Shown: one piece after another, positions 11,850-24,291 of the stretch
Numbering within the stretch: the first letter of the stretch is position 1
Layout: the number at the start of each line of letters is the position of its first letter
Assembly (NCBI GenBank): GCA_951804985.1
Contig: OX638134.1
Coordinates: 1,550,001 to 1,614,000 of the forward strand
Source of the DNA: Dryomyza anilis
Lineage: Eukaryota; Arthropoda; Insecta; Diptera; Dryomyzidae
Direction: 5' to 3'
DNA: 64,000 nucleotides
Translations under genes and position numbers: made by a program
The notes under the pieces: model-generated
Database searches by the model: none
Told to the model about the DNA's origin: nothing
What the model saw: only the letters and a program-made list of their open reading frames with translations

Positions 11850-13642
11850 TGAAAATTTTTTTTCAGTAAAAAATATATATTTTTTTTTTGTAAAAATTGC
11901 ATTTCTCAGTTTAATTTTAATTTCATTAAAAATTATAATTTTCAATCATTTCATTTCATATTTATCATTCAAAAATTTAATTTTTCAGTCAAACTTGTAG
12001 TTTTTCAAAAAAAAAAAAATTTTAGTAATGAATCTATTTTTCAGTAAAAATCAAATTTTCAATAAAAATCAAATTTTCAATAAAAATTGAATTTTTCAGT
12101 AAAAATTAAAGTTTTTTAGTAAAAATTCATTTTTTTTAGTAAAAATTCAATTTTTTATTAAAAATTCAATTTTACAGTTTAAATTCAATTTTCAGTAAAA
12201 ATTAAAATGTTTAGTAAAAAATTTAAATTTTCAGTAAAAAATAAAAATTTTCAGTAAAAATTCAATTTTTCAGTAAAAATTCAATTTTGCAGTAAAAATT
12301 CAATTTTGCAGTAAAAATTCAATTTTGCAGTAAAAATTCAATTTTTCAGTCAAATTTAAATTTTTCAGTAAAAATTCAAATTTTCAGTAAAAATTCAATT
12401 TTTCAGTAAAAATTCAATTTTTCAGTAAAATTCAATTTTTCAGTAAAAATTCAATTTTTCAGTAAAAATTCAATTTTTCAGTAAAAATTAAATTTTGCAG
12501 TAAAATTCAATTTTTCAGTAAAAATTCAATTTTTCAGTAAAAATTCAATTTTTCAGTAAATTTAAAAATTTCAGTAAAAATTCAATATTTCGGTAAAAAT
12601 TCAATTTTTCAGTAAAAATTCAATTTTTCAGTAAAATTCAAGTTTCAGTAAAAATTGAATTTTTCAGTAATCATTCAATTTTTCAGTAATCATTCAATTT
12701 TTCAGTAAAAATTCAATTTTTCAGTAAAAGTTAAAAATTTCAGTAAAAATTCAATATTTCGGTAAAAATTCAATTTTTCATTAAAAATTCAATTTTTCAG
12801 TAAAAATTAAATTTTTCTGGAAAAATTAAATTTTTCTGTAAAAATTCAATTTCTCAGTAAAAATTAAATTTTTCAGTAAAAATTCAATTTTTCAGTAAAA
12901 ATTCAATTTTACAGTAAAAATTCAATTTTTCAGTAAAAATTCAATTTGTCAGTAAAAATTCAATTTTTCAGCAAAAATTCAATTTTTCAGCAAAAATTCA
13001 ATTTTTCAGCAAAAATTCAATTTTTCAGTAAAAATTCAATTTTTCAGTAAAAATTCAATTTTTTAATAAAAATTCAATTTTTCAGTAAAACTTCAATTTT
13101 TCAGTAAAAATTCAATTTTCCAGTAAAAATTCAATTTTCCAGTAAAAATTCAATTTTTCAGTAAAAATTCAATTTTTCAGTAAAAATTCAATTTTTCAGT
13201 AAAAATTCAATTTTTCAGTGAAAATTCAATTTTTTAGTAAAAATTCAATTTTTCAGTAAAAATTCAATTTTTCAGTAAAAATTCAATTTTTCAGTAAAAA
13301 TTCAATTTTTCAGTAAAAATTCAATTTTTCAGTAAAAATTCAATTTTTCAGTAAAAATTCAATTTTTCAGTAAAAATTCAATTTTGCAGTAAAAATTCAA
13401 TTTTTCAGTAAAAATTAAAATGTTTAGTAAAAATTAAAATGTTTAGTAAAAATTAATTTTTTCAGTAAAAATTCAAAATTTCAGTAAAATTCAAAATTTT
13501 TGTATAAATTAAATTTTTCAATAAAAATTCAATTTTTCAGTAAAAATTCAATTTTTCAATAAAAATTCAATTTTTCAGTTAAACTTCAATTTTTCAGTAA
13601 AAATTCAATTTTTGTGTAAAAATTCATTTTTTTAGTAAAAAT
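11850..13642 (-). repeat. 19-bp minisatellite array 2 (CAGT loop)
   Basis: Roughly 94 copies of CAATTTTTCAGTAAAAATT. The arms AATTTTT/AAAAATT are the same as in array 1, but the loop is CAGT (ACTG on the other strand), one base from the CACT complement of array 1. The first 180 bp are degenerate and 13150-13400 is nearly uniform. Local variants such as CAGC (about 12970-13015) form short runs, which shows unit-by-unit duplication. Confidence 0.97.
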
Positions 13643-15620
13643 AAATCAGACTTTTGTCCATTCGTTTCTGTTTCTGATTGTAGAACCTCATCCATTAATT
13701 TCTCATTATCTATTTATGTATTTATTTTTCACATATTTATTTATTTTCCTTTATATTTTATTATAAAAAATAAGGAAGAAATTATTCTAGATTCGTATAT
13801 ATTTTTGTAGTATGTTCGCAAACCATTTTAGCACATGTTTAAACCCTTCGCAAATCATATTAATAAATATATCATCATTTCATAAATTCGGCAAATAATT
13901 TTTTATATGAGAATTTATTTATATATTTATAAATGCTATACCTAATACAATATATATTATATTATATATATTATATTATTATGCTATATATGCACACATT
14001 TTTCCTGTGTAGCTTTGCATTTTTTTTTGTGGGTCGCTTATTTTTTAAATACTTCATCTCTCATCCGATTTGCTGAAGTGTCAAATTTGACAAATTCAAA
14101 AGATTTGCTGTCAAGCACTCATATTTATTTTAATGATGTTTTTCTCTGTAACCTATTTTTACTTATTTTGTCTAATTTGCCCACATCAATAATGGCTCCA
14201 TTGCGGGTGGTACGTGTGCCAAATGCTCATTAGTTCAGTGTTGCATGTGGCTCCACTTTTTTTCTCGATTTTTTTTCGATCAGCTGCGGGCTGAAATAAA
14301 TACTGCGTAAATAAATACAATTCTACTATTCTATGCTAAAACCTCTTCAACTTTTTCTTGTACTTGATGCGATGCGTTATTTACGCCTCGGCAATTCTTA
14401 TCAAAGCAAAGACGCCGCCTCTAATGCGTTTAACATAAATTGTCCTTTTTATGTCCTTTTCGACAATATTTTCGTGTATTTGTTTTCTTCCTCACTGTGT
14501 CGTCGTCTTTGGCTTGCATTTAAGACAATTACTTCTGCCGTGTTTGTTCTTGGACCGCATCTCATCCGTATCGTCTCGGGCCAAAATAATCCTGATTGCA
14601 TTAGTTTAAGAATATTTATTGAATTGTATGCGGGATTTATGCGTTTATTTGTTGTTTCCTTTGGATTTATTTTTATATTTAATTTAAGGGATTTACGACC
14701 AAACGATAGGTTCAATGAATAGACAATCTAAAGATTTCTATATAAAATCTTAAAGAATTTCATAAAATATAACTTAAATTTTCCTATATACGTAGACTCA
14801 ATAAACCTCATTTAAAATGATAGTTAAACCTTAATTTCTCTGACACAGCTGCTCTATTTCCCACCTATTTCGTTGACACTTTGTAGAATGTTGTATCTTG
14901 CAATCGAATCAAGTTCAATTAGCTTTGTCTTCAGTTTCAATTGGCGCTTCTCATATTGCACTTGACAGCAAATGGTTTTAAACGTATATATTCCAAATAA
15001 AAAAAACCTTTTCATTTTGCTTTTACAACGTACCGTGTATGCCCAAAAAAAAAGTTTTAAATGGTATATGCTACAAGTACCATGTGGCATGCGAAGCATC
15101 CTTTGCAACCTTCACTGAACAGAACAGAACAAAACTGAACTGAACAGAGCACGTGTGAAAACATTTCTGTGATTCATTAAAAATTTAAGAGTTCAAAGTG
15201 TTTCCAGTCAATGCATTCGAGCGCATTCCTTACCTGTCTCCCGCACTGAACGATGGCCCCGTGTATCACATAGAGAGCAGCAATTACAGCGCCCTCTGGG
15301 AGGGCGATGTGTCAAAACACTTTTATTTCTCACACGTAGTACTTGCTTTTTTTTTTTAATTTTTTGTAATTTTTTCCAATTTTTTTTGCACATTTTTTAC
15401 AGTTTTTATTGCATACTTTTGTGCGTTTCATTTTTGTTTTTTGGTCCTTCATTCGTGTGGAAAAATGTTTTGAGGCGAATTTCAGAATTTTTGCAATGTT
15501 CACGTTTTGCGAATATTGACATGAACGCCAGAAATTGCAGAGTTTTAATTGAAAATTAAGTTGACGAGTTCAAAGTTTGGCACATAAATGAAAGAATTAA
15601 CCAAATTCTACAAAACTTCC
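13643..15620. other. unique DNA; no gene recognised
   Basis: Bases 13700-14000 are AT-rich with a small TATAT/ATTAT patch (13940-13990). Bases 14010-15440 have mixed composition with a few open frames (129 codons at 14333-14722) that lack domain signatures. Bases 15110-15150 hold a short AACAGAACTGAAC-type run. Confidence 0.4.
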
Positions 15621-15624
15621 AAAA

Positions 15625-16815
15625 CTAAAGAGGTAGAGATAGCAGAATTTTATTAATATTCAACTAAAATTCAAGAATTTATTATCTGAAAATTAAGAAA
15701 GAAAATTACTTAGTTAGCAAAAGAAAACGGAACAAGAAATATTATTCTGGATTTGGAGAAGATAAATTTTGATTATTAAAATACGAAAAATAACATGCAA
15801 AATTATTGCTATATTCTTCGCAATATTAAAAGAACACGTAATCGTTTGACTGTTGTGTTCTCTGTCTGTTATATTTGCTATTGAGAAATGTTTTTCGATA
15901 TCTGTAAGAAATATTCTTCTGGATTTTGAGAAGATATTTTATTGATGTTAAAAAAAAAGGAAAAAAGAGCATGCAAAATTATTGCTGTACGTGTTTCTTC
16001 AACTGTTTTTTTTTTTGTCTGAGCTTGTTTTGTGATGTCCGTCTGTCAGCAGATCAAGAAGAAAATTTCTTAAAATAAAAAAAATATTTCTTCAATCAAA
16101 AATAATATTTTTTAAATATAGATGAATATCCCTGTATACCTATATTAAATAATTTAGAAGTCATCCTCTTGCATATTAAGAATATTTGCTCTTAAAATGA
16201 AAATTATTTAGTTATCAAAAGAAAACGAAACAAGCAATATTCTTCTGGATAAGGAGAAGATATTTAATTGATTATTAAAACACGAACAAAGAACATGCAC
16301 AATTACTTGATTCCTTCTGGATTTTGGAGGTATTTTCCCTCCCTGTATAATGGATATTAATTCACACTATGTTTTAAAAGGACGTTTCATTCTTCTTTTT
16401 ATACATATTACATACTTTAATATAATAATTATAGATGAATATTTCTTGTTACAACTAATAGCAATAATTCTTGATATGCAAGAAGATAATGTCTTAGGTA
16501 TCAAAAAAATAACTAAGATGAATTATTCTTAGAACTTAGAACTTCATATTTATTAAATATAGCTTATACTTAGTTATGAAGTTCTTCTCTTACAAATTAA
16601 GAATAATTACACTTAGTTTCTTTTCGAAACAAAAGATTTTATCTTCTTGCATATCAAGAATAATTGTTATTAGTTGCTTTTTTTGATAATGAAATGGAGC
16701 TGTTCCTTAAAATTAAGAATGTTTTCATTTAGCTGCATATCATTCCTTGCGTATCCTGCGTATATTTCTTGATTCCTTCTGGATTTTGAAAGTCTTTTCC
16801 CTCCCTGTATAATAA
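15625..16815 (+). mobile_element. family B inverted-repeat element, old composite copy
   Basis: It shares with 33865-34585 the blocks AAAATTCAAGAATTT, GAAAATTACTTAGTT, TTATTAAAACACGAA and the TTCTGGATTTT...TTTTCCCTCCCTGTATAA right end. That right end occurs twice (about 16305-16355 and 16768-16815), each followed by similar downstream sequence, so a ~460-bp segment has been duplicated or inserted. Inside it is an inverted pair around CAATAATTCTTGATATGC (about 16468-16490) and its complement (about 16645-16675). There is no coding capacity. The left end is eroded. Confidence 0.6.
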
Positions 16816-18344
16816 TCACACACTTTTTTTAAAGAATGGTTCTCTATTCATTCTTCTTTCTAAACTTATTACGTGTTTTATGGACAGTAAAAAGGAAATA
16901 TTGTAAATAACTTTCTACAATAAATTTGAAAGTATGGGAATTTGAATAGCTTTTGTTTTTGGATATCTGTTTATTTTAGAATTTTGTACAATGGTTTCAG
17001 TTATAGTTTTAAGTTTTATAACGAAATGATTTCGCATAACGGTCACGGTTCCTGATTCTATTTCTGCATTTGTATGAATATTAGTTTTTGTACATATTTT
17101 TTATAACCGAATTATAATATTCAAAACCAAACATATTAAACATTTTTATTTCATAACTTAATTTGTTCAGTTTGTTTTTTCGTTCATTAAAACCCTTTTA
17201 AAATCACTATAAAAACGGAACTATAATATCGATAATTTTATATCCTAATTAACTAAAAAATTGATTTCTAATTTTAATAAAAAAAAAACTAGAAAAAATA
17301 TACAAAAAACATATATTTAATAAATTTAATTTTACAGTTGGTTTCCAATTATTTAAAACCCATTTTTAAACCGTTTGTAGCCAAAACTAGAATATTTCTA
17401 CTTTGATATTTGTATATTTATGATTTCCCTACATCATTGGCGCCAACACTTTCGATAATAAATTAAAAATTTAAATACAAAACATATGGCAACATAAAAC
17501 AGCACTCATGAGCCCAAAAAAGAAGAAACAATGAACTTCCTTCCGTCTATTTGTAGCCTCGAATGTCATGTGTAAATGTGAATGAATTTTTAATTGTCCG
17601 GTTAACCACGCAAAATTCCAAAATTACACACACACACAATTTGGCGTTCCCAGGGCGATGTGCACATTAAACACGTCTCAAGTAGCTTGCGGTTGTGTTC
17701 GCACAACGACACAGCGTTGCCACACAACAAGAAAAGTAGCAAACAAGTCCCGAAAATACGACAAAAACAAAACAAAAAAAACGACAGAACCAAAAAGGTT
17801 GCAAAAATTGGTTACAAAACAGTTTACAACATTAAAAGCGAAAATGAAATGAAAATGTGCAAAATTAATTAAATATGAGTGTATTGTACAACAACAACAA
17901 ACATCTGACTACATTGCAGCTGCCTGCTGCCTGCCAAGAAGATGCGGTCAAATTATTTGCTACCATTTGGTGTCCGCAAAGTTGCGATACTTCCTCTCGG
18001 TTGAGTAGGAGGCGAAACCAGAGAAAATTGTTTTCGTGAATGTGTGGTGCAAACAAAAAAAAAAGGAGTCCTACGACAAACAGCAAGAGCTACCATAAAA
18101 CATGAAAATGTCTCCAAAGTAGACACGAGACAACCGCAAATATCTGTTAAGCAGATAAATGCACGTGATCATGTTCGGCGGTCGGCGGCTGAGAGCAATA
18201 ACCAGGAAATGGCGCTAAAATTGAGGCTAATAGTAGCTATTTTTAGGTAATTCAACGCAATTTGTAAATTGAGGATAAATGTTCATTTTTGGAGAATTCA
18301 ATCAAAAGGTCAACAAATCATAAAATTAAATCGAACTAAAAAAA
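16816..18344. other. unique DNA; GC-richer block 17600-18250
   Basis: Bases 16816-17560 are AT-rich and without recognisable features. Bases 17600-18250 have higher complexity, with a short CACACACACA near 17626-17637 and a run of AACAACAAC near 17890. Overlapping small open frames on both strands show no domain. Confidence 0.4.
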
Positions 18345-19550
18345 TAAATTTTTGTTCAAATTTTAATTTTTATTATAAAAGAAATTTAATGAAAAATTGA
18401 ATTTTTAATGATAAATTGAATTTTTAGTGAAAAATTGAATTTTTAGTAAAAATTTGAATTTTTAGTGAAAATTTGAATTTTTAGTGAAAATTTGAATTTT
18501 TAGTGAAAATTTGAATTTTTAGTGAAAATTTGAATTTTTAGTGAAAATTTGAATTTTTAGTGAAAATTTGAATTTTTAGTGAAAAATTGAATTTTTAGTG
18601 AAAAATTGTATTTTTAGTGAAAATTTGAATTTTTAATGAAAAATTTAAGTTTTAGTGAAAAATTGAATTTTTAGTGAAAAATTGAATTTTTAGTGAAAAA
18701 TTGAATTTTTAGTGAAAAATTGAATTTTTAGTGAAAAATTGAATTTTTAGTGAAAAATTGAATTTTTAGTGAAAAATTGAATTTTAAGTGAAAAATTGAA
18801 TTTTTAGTGAAAAATTGAATTTTTAAAGAAAAATTGAATTTTTAGTGAACAATTGAATTTCTAGTGAAAAATTGAATTTTAAGTGAAAAATTGAATTTTT
18901 AGTGAAAAATTGAATTTTTAGTGAAAAATTGAATTTTTAGTGAAAAATTGAATTTTTAGTGAAAAATTGAATTTTTAGTGAAAAATTGAATTTTTAGTGA
19001 AAAATTGAATTTTTAGTGAAAATTTGAATTTCTAGTGAAAATTTGAAATTTTAGTGAAAATTTGAATTTTTAGTGAAAATTTGAATTTTTAGTGAAAATT
19101 TGAATTTTTAGTGAAAATTTGAATTTCTAGTGAAAATTTGAATTTCTAGTGAAAATTTGAATTTTTAGTGAAAATTTGAATTTTTAGTGAAAAATTGAAT
19201 TTTTAGTGAAAAATTGAATTTTTAGTGAAAAATTGAATTTTTAGTGAAAAATTGAATTTTAGAGAAAAATTGAATTTTTAGTGAAAAATTGAATTTTTAG
19301 TAAAAATTTGAATTTTTAGTGAAAATTTGAATTTTTAGTGAAAATTTGAATTTTTAGTGAAAATTTGAATTTTTAGTGAAAATTTGAATTTTTAGTGAAA
19401 AATTGAATTTTTAGTGAAAAATTGAATTTTTAGTGAAAAAATTGAATTTTAAGTGAAAAATTGAATTCTAGGGTGAAACATTGAATTTTTAGTTATAAAT
19501 TCAATTTTTGTGAAAAAATTAATTTTTTAGTGAATATTTGAATTGAAATA
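18345..19550 (+). repeat. 19-bp minisatellite array 3 (AGTG loop)
   Basis: Roughly 63 copies of GAATTTTTAGTGAAAAATT in the same orientation as array 1. Two unit types, ending AAAAATTG and AAAATTTG, occur in alternating blocks (AAAATTTG blocks at about 18440-18590, 19020-19190 and 19300-19400). This is a higher-order pattern produced by block duplication. It is one of the most uniform arrays in the window. Confidence 0.97.
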
Positions 19551-20500
19551 AATTTAAAATTTTTATAACAAAATCTACTTCAATTTTTAAAATGCTCATA
19601 AAAATTTGATTAAGAAATTTAGAATTGATTTAGAGCATTATAATATTTCATGCCATAACTACTGCCGACAGATTAATGGCCAATTTAAACACATTGCAGA
19701 AAGAAGAAATTATGTAAAAAATAAAATAAAATTTATAGCATCTAGAATCCGTTTTTAAATAAAACAAAAATTTAAAATAATTTAAAAAATTCTGCATAAA
19801 GTGTGCTGCTCGTTAGCAATTGTTAACTTTGCAATATTTTTCATTTTGATGTCGTTGGTGCCACCAAAAATCCCACAACAACAGTAGCAGCAACAGCAGC
19901 AGCAACAACAATTACGGCAACAATTGCCATCCAATTGCATGGAATTGCGTGCAGTGAAGCGTTGCGTCAAGCTGTCTGGCCAATTGCAACAAAAACGATT
20001 CGAAAAAAATAAAAACGCAGACCGAACACAGCAAAACCCGAAACCGAAGCGCCAAAAAAAAATTCGGAAAATGGCAACCAAGCGTAGCCGTCAAATAGAA
20101 GAGACAGCCGCCATCAGCGAAGTGTCAAAAGAGCAGCAATGGCGTCAAATAATAGTGACGGCGGCAACGACGACGACGACTATGAAGGCTATGCTGATGA
20201 TGAGGATGATGATAATAAAATGCAAATTAATAAAACCAAAATAACATTTTAAAAGTAATATATGTAGTTTTGAAATTTAATTAAAAACTTCAAACCGCAG
20301 ATTTGCAACAAAGTTGGCTGCAACTCACTCAAAATACGCTGCCAAAATGTCGGCTTGAAAAGCATGAAAATGCGTTAAATATTTTATGCATGTGAAGCCA
20401 AAAGTAAATAATGCCGAGTGAAGCCAAACATAAGCAAGTTGTCGTACTTCCGTTTGCGCCGCCGATGCCATTAGTTTCGGCAGCTCTTATAGCCTACAAC
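19551..20500. other. unique DNA with CAA/CAG and GAC/GAT microsatellites
   Basis: Bases 19876-19920 hold a mixed CAACAGTAGCAGCAACAG run, and 20158-20216 a GACGACGACGAC then GATGATGAGGATGATGAT run. An open frame of 106 codons at 19924-20244 spans the second run but shows no homology signature that I recognise. The block 19800-20250 is GC-richer than its surroundings. Confidence 0.45.
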
Positions 20501-20734
20501 CAGGGGTGGATGGAGTGAGAAATATTACCCTATGGAATATCGATTCCGGTTCCAAGATCCGAAGTAACTTAGATCCGATTTACAGAAACCGTTTCGTTAC
20601 AAAACTTAGAACCGAAAATGAAAGGAGGGAAAATCCGAAACCAACATCTAAATCATTAATTTGTCATGTTTTCACCCTTGTTTACTGCCAACGATGATTT
20701 AAATATATTTCGATATATTGTCCATTATTTAAAT

Positions 20735-20968
20735 ACACTCAGAAAAAAATCCTAATAAAATTGGTTATTAATTAATTGCTCAATAGGACAGTTATTGATT
20801 CAATAGTATACAAAAAATAAATATTTTCATATAAACACAAAAACAATTTAATAGTATTTAATAGTATTTTGTAGTATTTAATGGTATTTACCCATTAAAA
20901 TAATAATTTTTCCAATTGATTACTTTTAATAGCAAAAAACTATTAATTTCATAGTATTTTTTGCTGAT
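20735..20968 (+). mobile_element. family A MITE, copy 1
   Basis: It begins ACACTCAGAAAAAAAT and shares with the other copies TCAATAGGAC, TTTAATAGTATACAAAAA-like and TTTTCATATAAAC blocks. It ends near TAGTATTTTTTGCTGA, with the right tip eroded. It is the most diverged of the well-aligned copies. Confidence 0.75.
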
Positions 20969-21306
20969 CAGTTTGTCGATCTGTAATTTCGATATAAATA
21001 AAAAAGGACTACTGGATGTATGTAGAAGACAAACAGTTATCTTTGTTAATTTATGTGTACCGAAATAACAGATCTACCGCTCCTTAATCGGAACAGTCCC
21101 TTGAAACTGGTACTACAGCTTTTCTTTAGTCTGCACAGTCTTTCGTCCACATAGTCGGATTAGATATGTGAATTAATAGATTTTTTATTAGTCTAAGGGA
21201 TTTCCAATTGCAATTCAGAGATCTATTTCAGTTGAAAATGGTGTAGATTGGACTTTGACTTTCCAGATTTTAGTACATTTTACCAAATATGGTTTATTAA
21301 TTTATA

Positions 21307-21529
21307 CACCCAGAAAAAAATTATCTCAAATCCCATTAAAATTTGTCAATAGGAAAACTATTGATTTAATAGTATACAAAAAATAAATCTTTTCATATAA
21401 ACTCAATGGCAATGTCATGATATTTTCTAGTATTTAATAGTAATTTCCGATTAAAATAATAGTTTATCCTTTTGACTATTTTTAATAGTAAAAAACCATT
21501 ATTTATATAGTATTTTTTTTTTGTGGGTG
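21307..21529 (+). mobile_element. family A MITE, copy 2
   Basis: A 223-bp element with ends CACCCAGAAAAAAAT and the complement of CACCCACAAAAAAAAAA, flanked by TA on both sides (21305-21306 and 21530-21531). The TA duplication points to mobilisation by a Tc1/mariner-type transposase. It has no coding capacity. Confidence 0.88.
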
Positions 21530-21603
21530 TACGGTTTAATATTTTTATAACCGACACACCCAGGAAAACTGGATTGTCTCCTTAGTCCGCCCCTGTCTAA
21601 AAC

Positions 21604-23929
21604 CGACGAGAACTGCCACAACAATGGCGGTTGACATTTTAAATATTGTTGTACTGTTCGGCTGTTTTCTTGTAATTGTTACAATACAATGTATTGTGTC
21701 TGTCTGTAATCTCTAATCTTAAATAACATGCGATGTAGTCTAAACATTGCCATGTTTATGCGAATATTTTAATTAAAACGAGGTTGCCATATTATTGCAG
21801 TATAAATACTGAAGAGGAATACTGAAGAGGAACGGGTTGAATAATAATAAAAAAATTAATACCACAATAATAATAAAACAATACGACATATTCTAGCACT
21901 CACTTTCAATGGAAAATAAAATATTTGAACTTAAACAGTTGAATTCAATAGCAAAACATCGAATTCTGGAAAAGTCAAATTTTATTCTATTGAAATTTCA
22001 ATACGTTTTCGATTGTAAATTGGTATCTATATCAAATACGTCAATCAAATATTGAAAAAATGAAATTCTAGAATAGATAAATTCAAATTTCATTGTATAA
22101 AAAATGCAATACAATTTCGAACGGAAGTTGAAATCTCAAAACTGTCAATATATAAAATTTAATTGAAATAACTTTAAATAGAAATCATTTCAAAAACTAA
22201 ATAATATATAGTCCCAAAGTTTCAAATTGACATGACATTAATACGTTATAAAAACTTCAAAAGTTTGCTACTTTTATCTCTATCTCTCGTCCCTCTTATA
22301 TTTCTTGTGGCACACTCAAATAAGCCTAAGCATATCCTTTGAAACTTTTCACTAATTAAAAGCAATGCTTCATCGGGTTTCCCCCAACAAACCATAAGAG
22401 CAGCTTCTTGCATGAAACAGCACCGCGCACTCGAATAACATGGCAAAAAGAAAAGAAAAATAGAAAAAAGGGCGGCTTAAGAGGCTCTATATATATTATC
22501 AAAATAATAGAAAACAAAATAAAATAAAACTCCAAACTCTCAAACTCAATGTTAATACGAAATTAAGAAATGTAAAAAGTTTTCATAGCACTAACTAAAC
22601 TTTAAATTGCAAAAATTAAAATTGCAAATGAACTTTAATGAAAATTACATTTTTAATTATTGCTCATTTTGTAGACAACTTTCATTGCATTGCTTTTTGT
22701 ATTTGGTAATAAGAAAAAATACCAACGTTAATTTACAGAAATGTGTTGAAGATGGACTAAGCTCATTATTAAAAAAATAAATTCAAGTAGGGGTCTTATA
22801 TAATTTATACAAAATCCGAACACCACACATAGTTCTTATTTCTTTCTTTTTTTTCTAACATAAAGTAATTTAAATTGTATTTAAAAATTGTATTTGAAAT
22901 TGTATTTGAAAAACTGAAACCGATACTAGAAATTTAGTAATGCTGATTAGTAGTTTAGAATGCCAATATTCCCATCTTATGTTCTTAGCTTCAGTTTTTC
23001 AGTCACATTTTTAAACTTAGTTTAAACTAGATTTGATTTGTTCTATAGTCAACATATCTCAAATATTTAAATTGCCAGAATGATTAATTACAAATTGTTC
23101 ATCTGTCTATAAAACTTAAATACATTTGACCCGATTAAATTAGAAAACTTTGTACGTTTTAAAACTGTGAAACAATTTAAACTAAGTTTAAATGTTCACT
23201 GAAAAATTGGACCTTTGTAAATCAAAGAAATTTGCCGTTTAAAGTTTTTGGAGAAGCACATTTGTAACACTTTTTAATATCTATATTAAAAATGTGGCTA
23301 AAAAGAGTAGGATATTTTGAATACATTTTTCCTGATAGAAAAAACAGGCTCGTAAAATTGATCACCTACTAATCTTCTCTCATAATTCTACCCCCACAAT
23401 ATTTCAATGATATTACTTCATCGACAAGTCTTCCCAGATAATATTTCAAAACTGTCTTTCCAAAGTAATTCCTCCACAAAGAATCTCAAAAATTGAGTAT
23501 ACCGAAATTATTATTGGGATGGCCACAGAAAAAAATATGTTGAGTTTATGATATTTTAGGCTTGAAAGACTGAAAGAGTAAAGTTTGAGAAAAAAATCAG
23601 TGTTACACAGTGTATCACAGAATCAAAGAGTTTAGATAAAAATATTTTAAAAGACAATGGGTTACATGAAATGGAAAAATACTGAATGAAAATACTGGAC
23701 AGTACAACCACAAACATGCTACAGCCCATTTCTGAATTCTATTGAAATGATTTGTAAAATAATATTGAGACATATATTTTGGAAGGATGTTTAGAAAGGC
23801 AGTTCAAGGAGTTTGTATCAAATGCAACCTATTGTTTGGGCCTCAGGAGCACCGAAGGTAATTCAATCGATATTTTATAGGTATTTTATTGGCATTTTAA
23901 AGGTATTTCATGGCTTAGTTCAACCAGGT
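21604..23929. other. unique AT-rich DNA, nothing firmly recognised
   Basis: Contains short local repeats: a direct repeat ACTGAAGAGGAA at about 21811-21834, and TTGTATTTGAAA/TTGTATTTAAAA units at 22874-22915. There is no coding signature. The segment may contain further ancient transposon debris leading into the reverse transcriptase scrap at its right end. Confidence 0.4.
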
Positions 23930-24142
23930 CGTGTGTTCTCTCGTGCTACTCGAGCATCGAACTTAAAGGAACCACGCATTATAAGCATTGCAACGAATTC
24001 GTTCTTCAATCGCACGTTATGTTTGTGGAATAATCTTTCCGACATTTGTGATATTGGCAAATTCAAAACTAACTTTCACCGACACTACTACATATTTTCT
24101 TCCTCCCTCCAACCTCTCATCCCTCTGCCACAGCATTCGTGA
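23930..24142 (+). pseudogene. C-terminal fragment of a non-LTR retrotransposon reverse transcriptase
   Basis: The plus-strand frame entered at 23813 contains TRASNLKEPR, then NSFFNRTLCLWNNL and KFKTNFHRHY before a stop at 24140-24142. In many insect non-LTR elements (Jockey/CR1-like clades), the last part of the reverse transcriptase polyprotein has this layout: a TR...R segment, NSFF-R---LWN-LP, then a phenylalanine-lysine-rich tail. Only about 55 residues are recognisable and the polymerase palm is missing, so this is a dead 5'-truncated fragment, as is typical of this class. It ends about 40 bp before the mariner-type element. The exact clade cannot be given. Confidence 0.6.
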
Positions 24143-24179
24143 ATTTGTAAAAAAAAGTTGGTACCTATTGACGTACATA

Positions 24180-24207
24180 CAGGGTTTTTCAAATGGGACG
24201 CTAGAAA
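24180..24207 (+). repeat. left terminal inverted repeat of the mariner-type element
   Basis: AGGGTTTTTCAA at 24181-24192 followed by CGCTAG at 24199-24204. It pairs with the right terminus at 25391-25417. Confidence 0.85.
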
Positions 24208-24291
24208 AGTAGAGCGACAGGGACAGCAAATGACGCCATATTTCTTGCCGCTCTTTTGACATTTCTCTTCAGTAACGTTTGCCATTTCATG

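Larger units (their letters stand above)
20501..21595. mobile_element. hAT-like non-autonomous element carrying two MITEs
   Basis: It starts CAGGGGTGGATGGAG and ends in the complement of CAGGGGCGGACTAAGG, matching the CAGGGG-type terminal inverted repeats of hAT elements. The 8-bp flanks are CCTACAAC (20493-20500) and TCTAAAAC (21596-21603), six of eight bases alike, consistent with a decayed 8-bp hAT target duplication. The body has no transposase frame. Two family A MITEs (20735-20968 and 21307-21529) sit inside, which makes the hAT-like element older than both. Confidence 0.65.

Noticed and set aside
12035..13600. CRISPR array
   Set aside because: Units are contiguous 19-mers without unique spacers, in a eukaryotic sequence.
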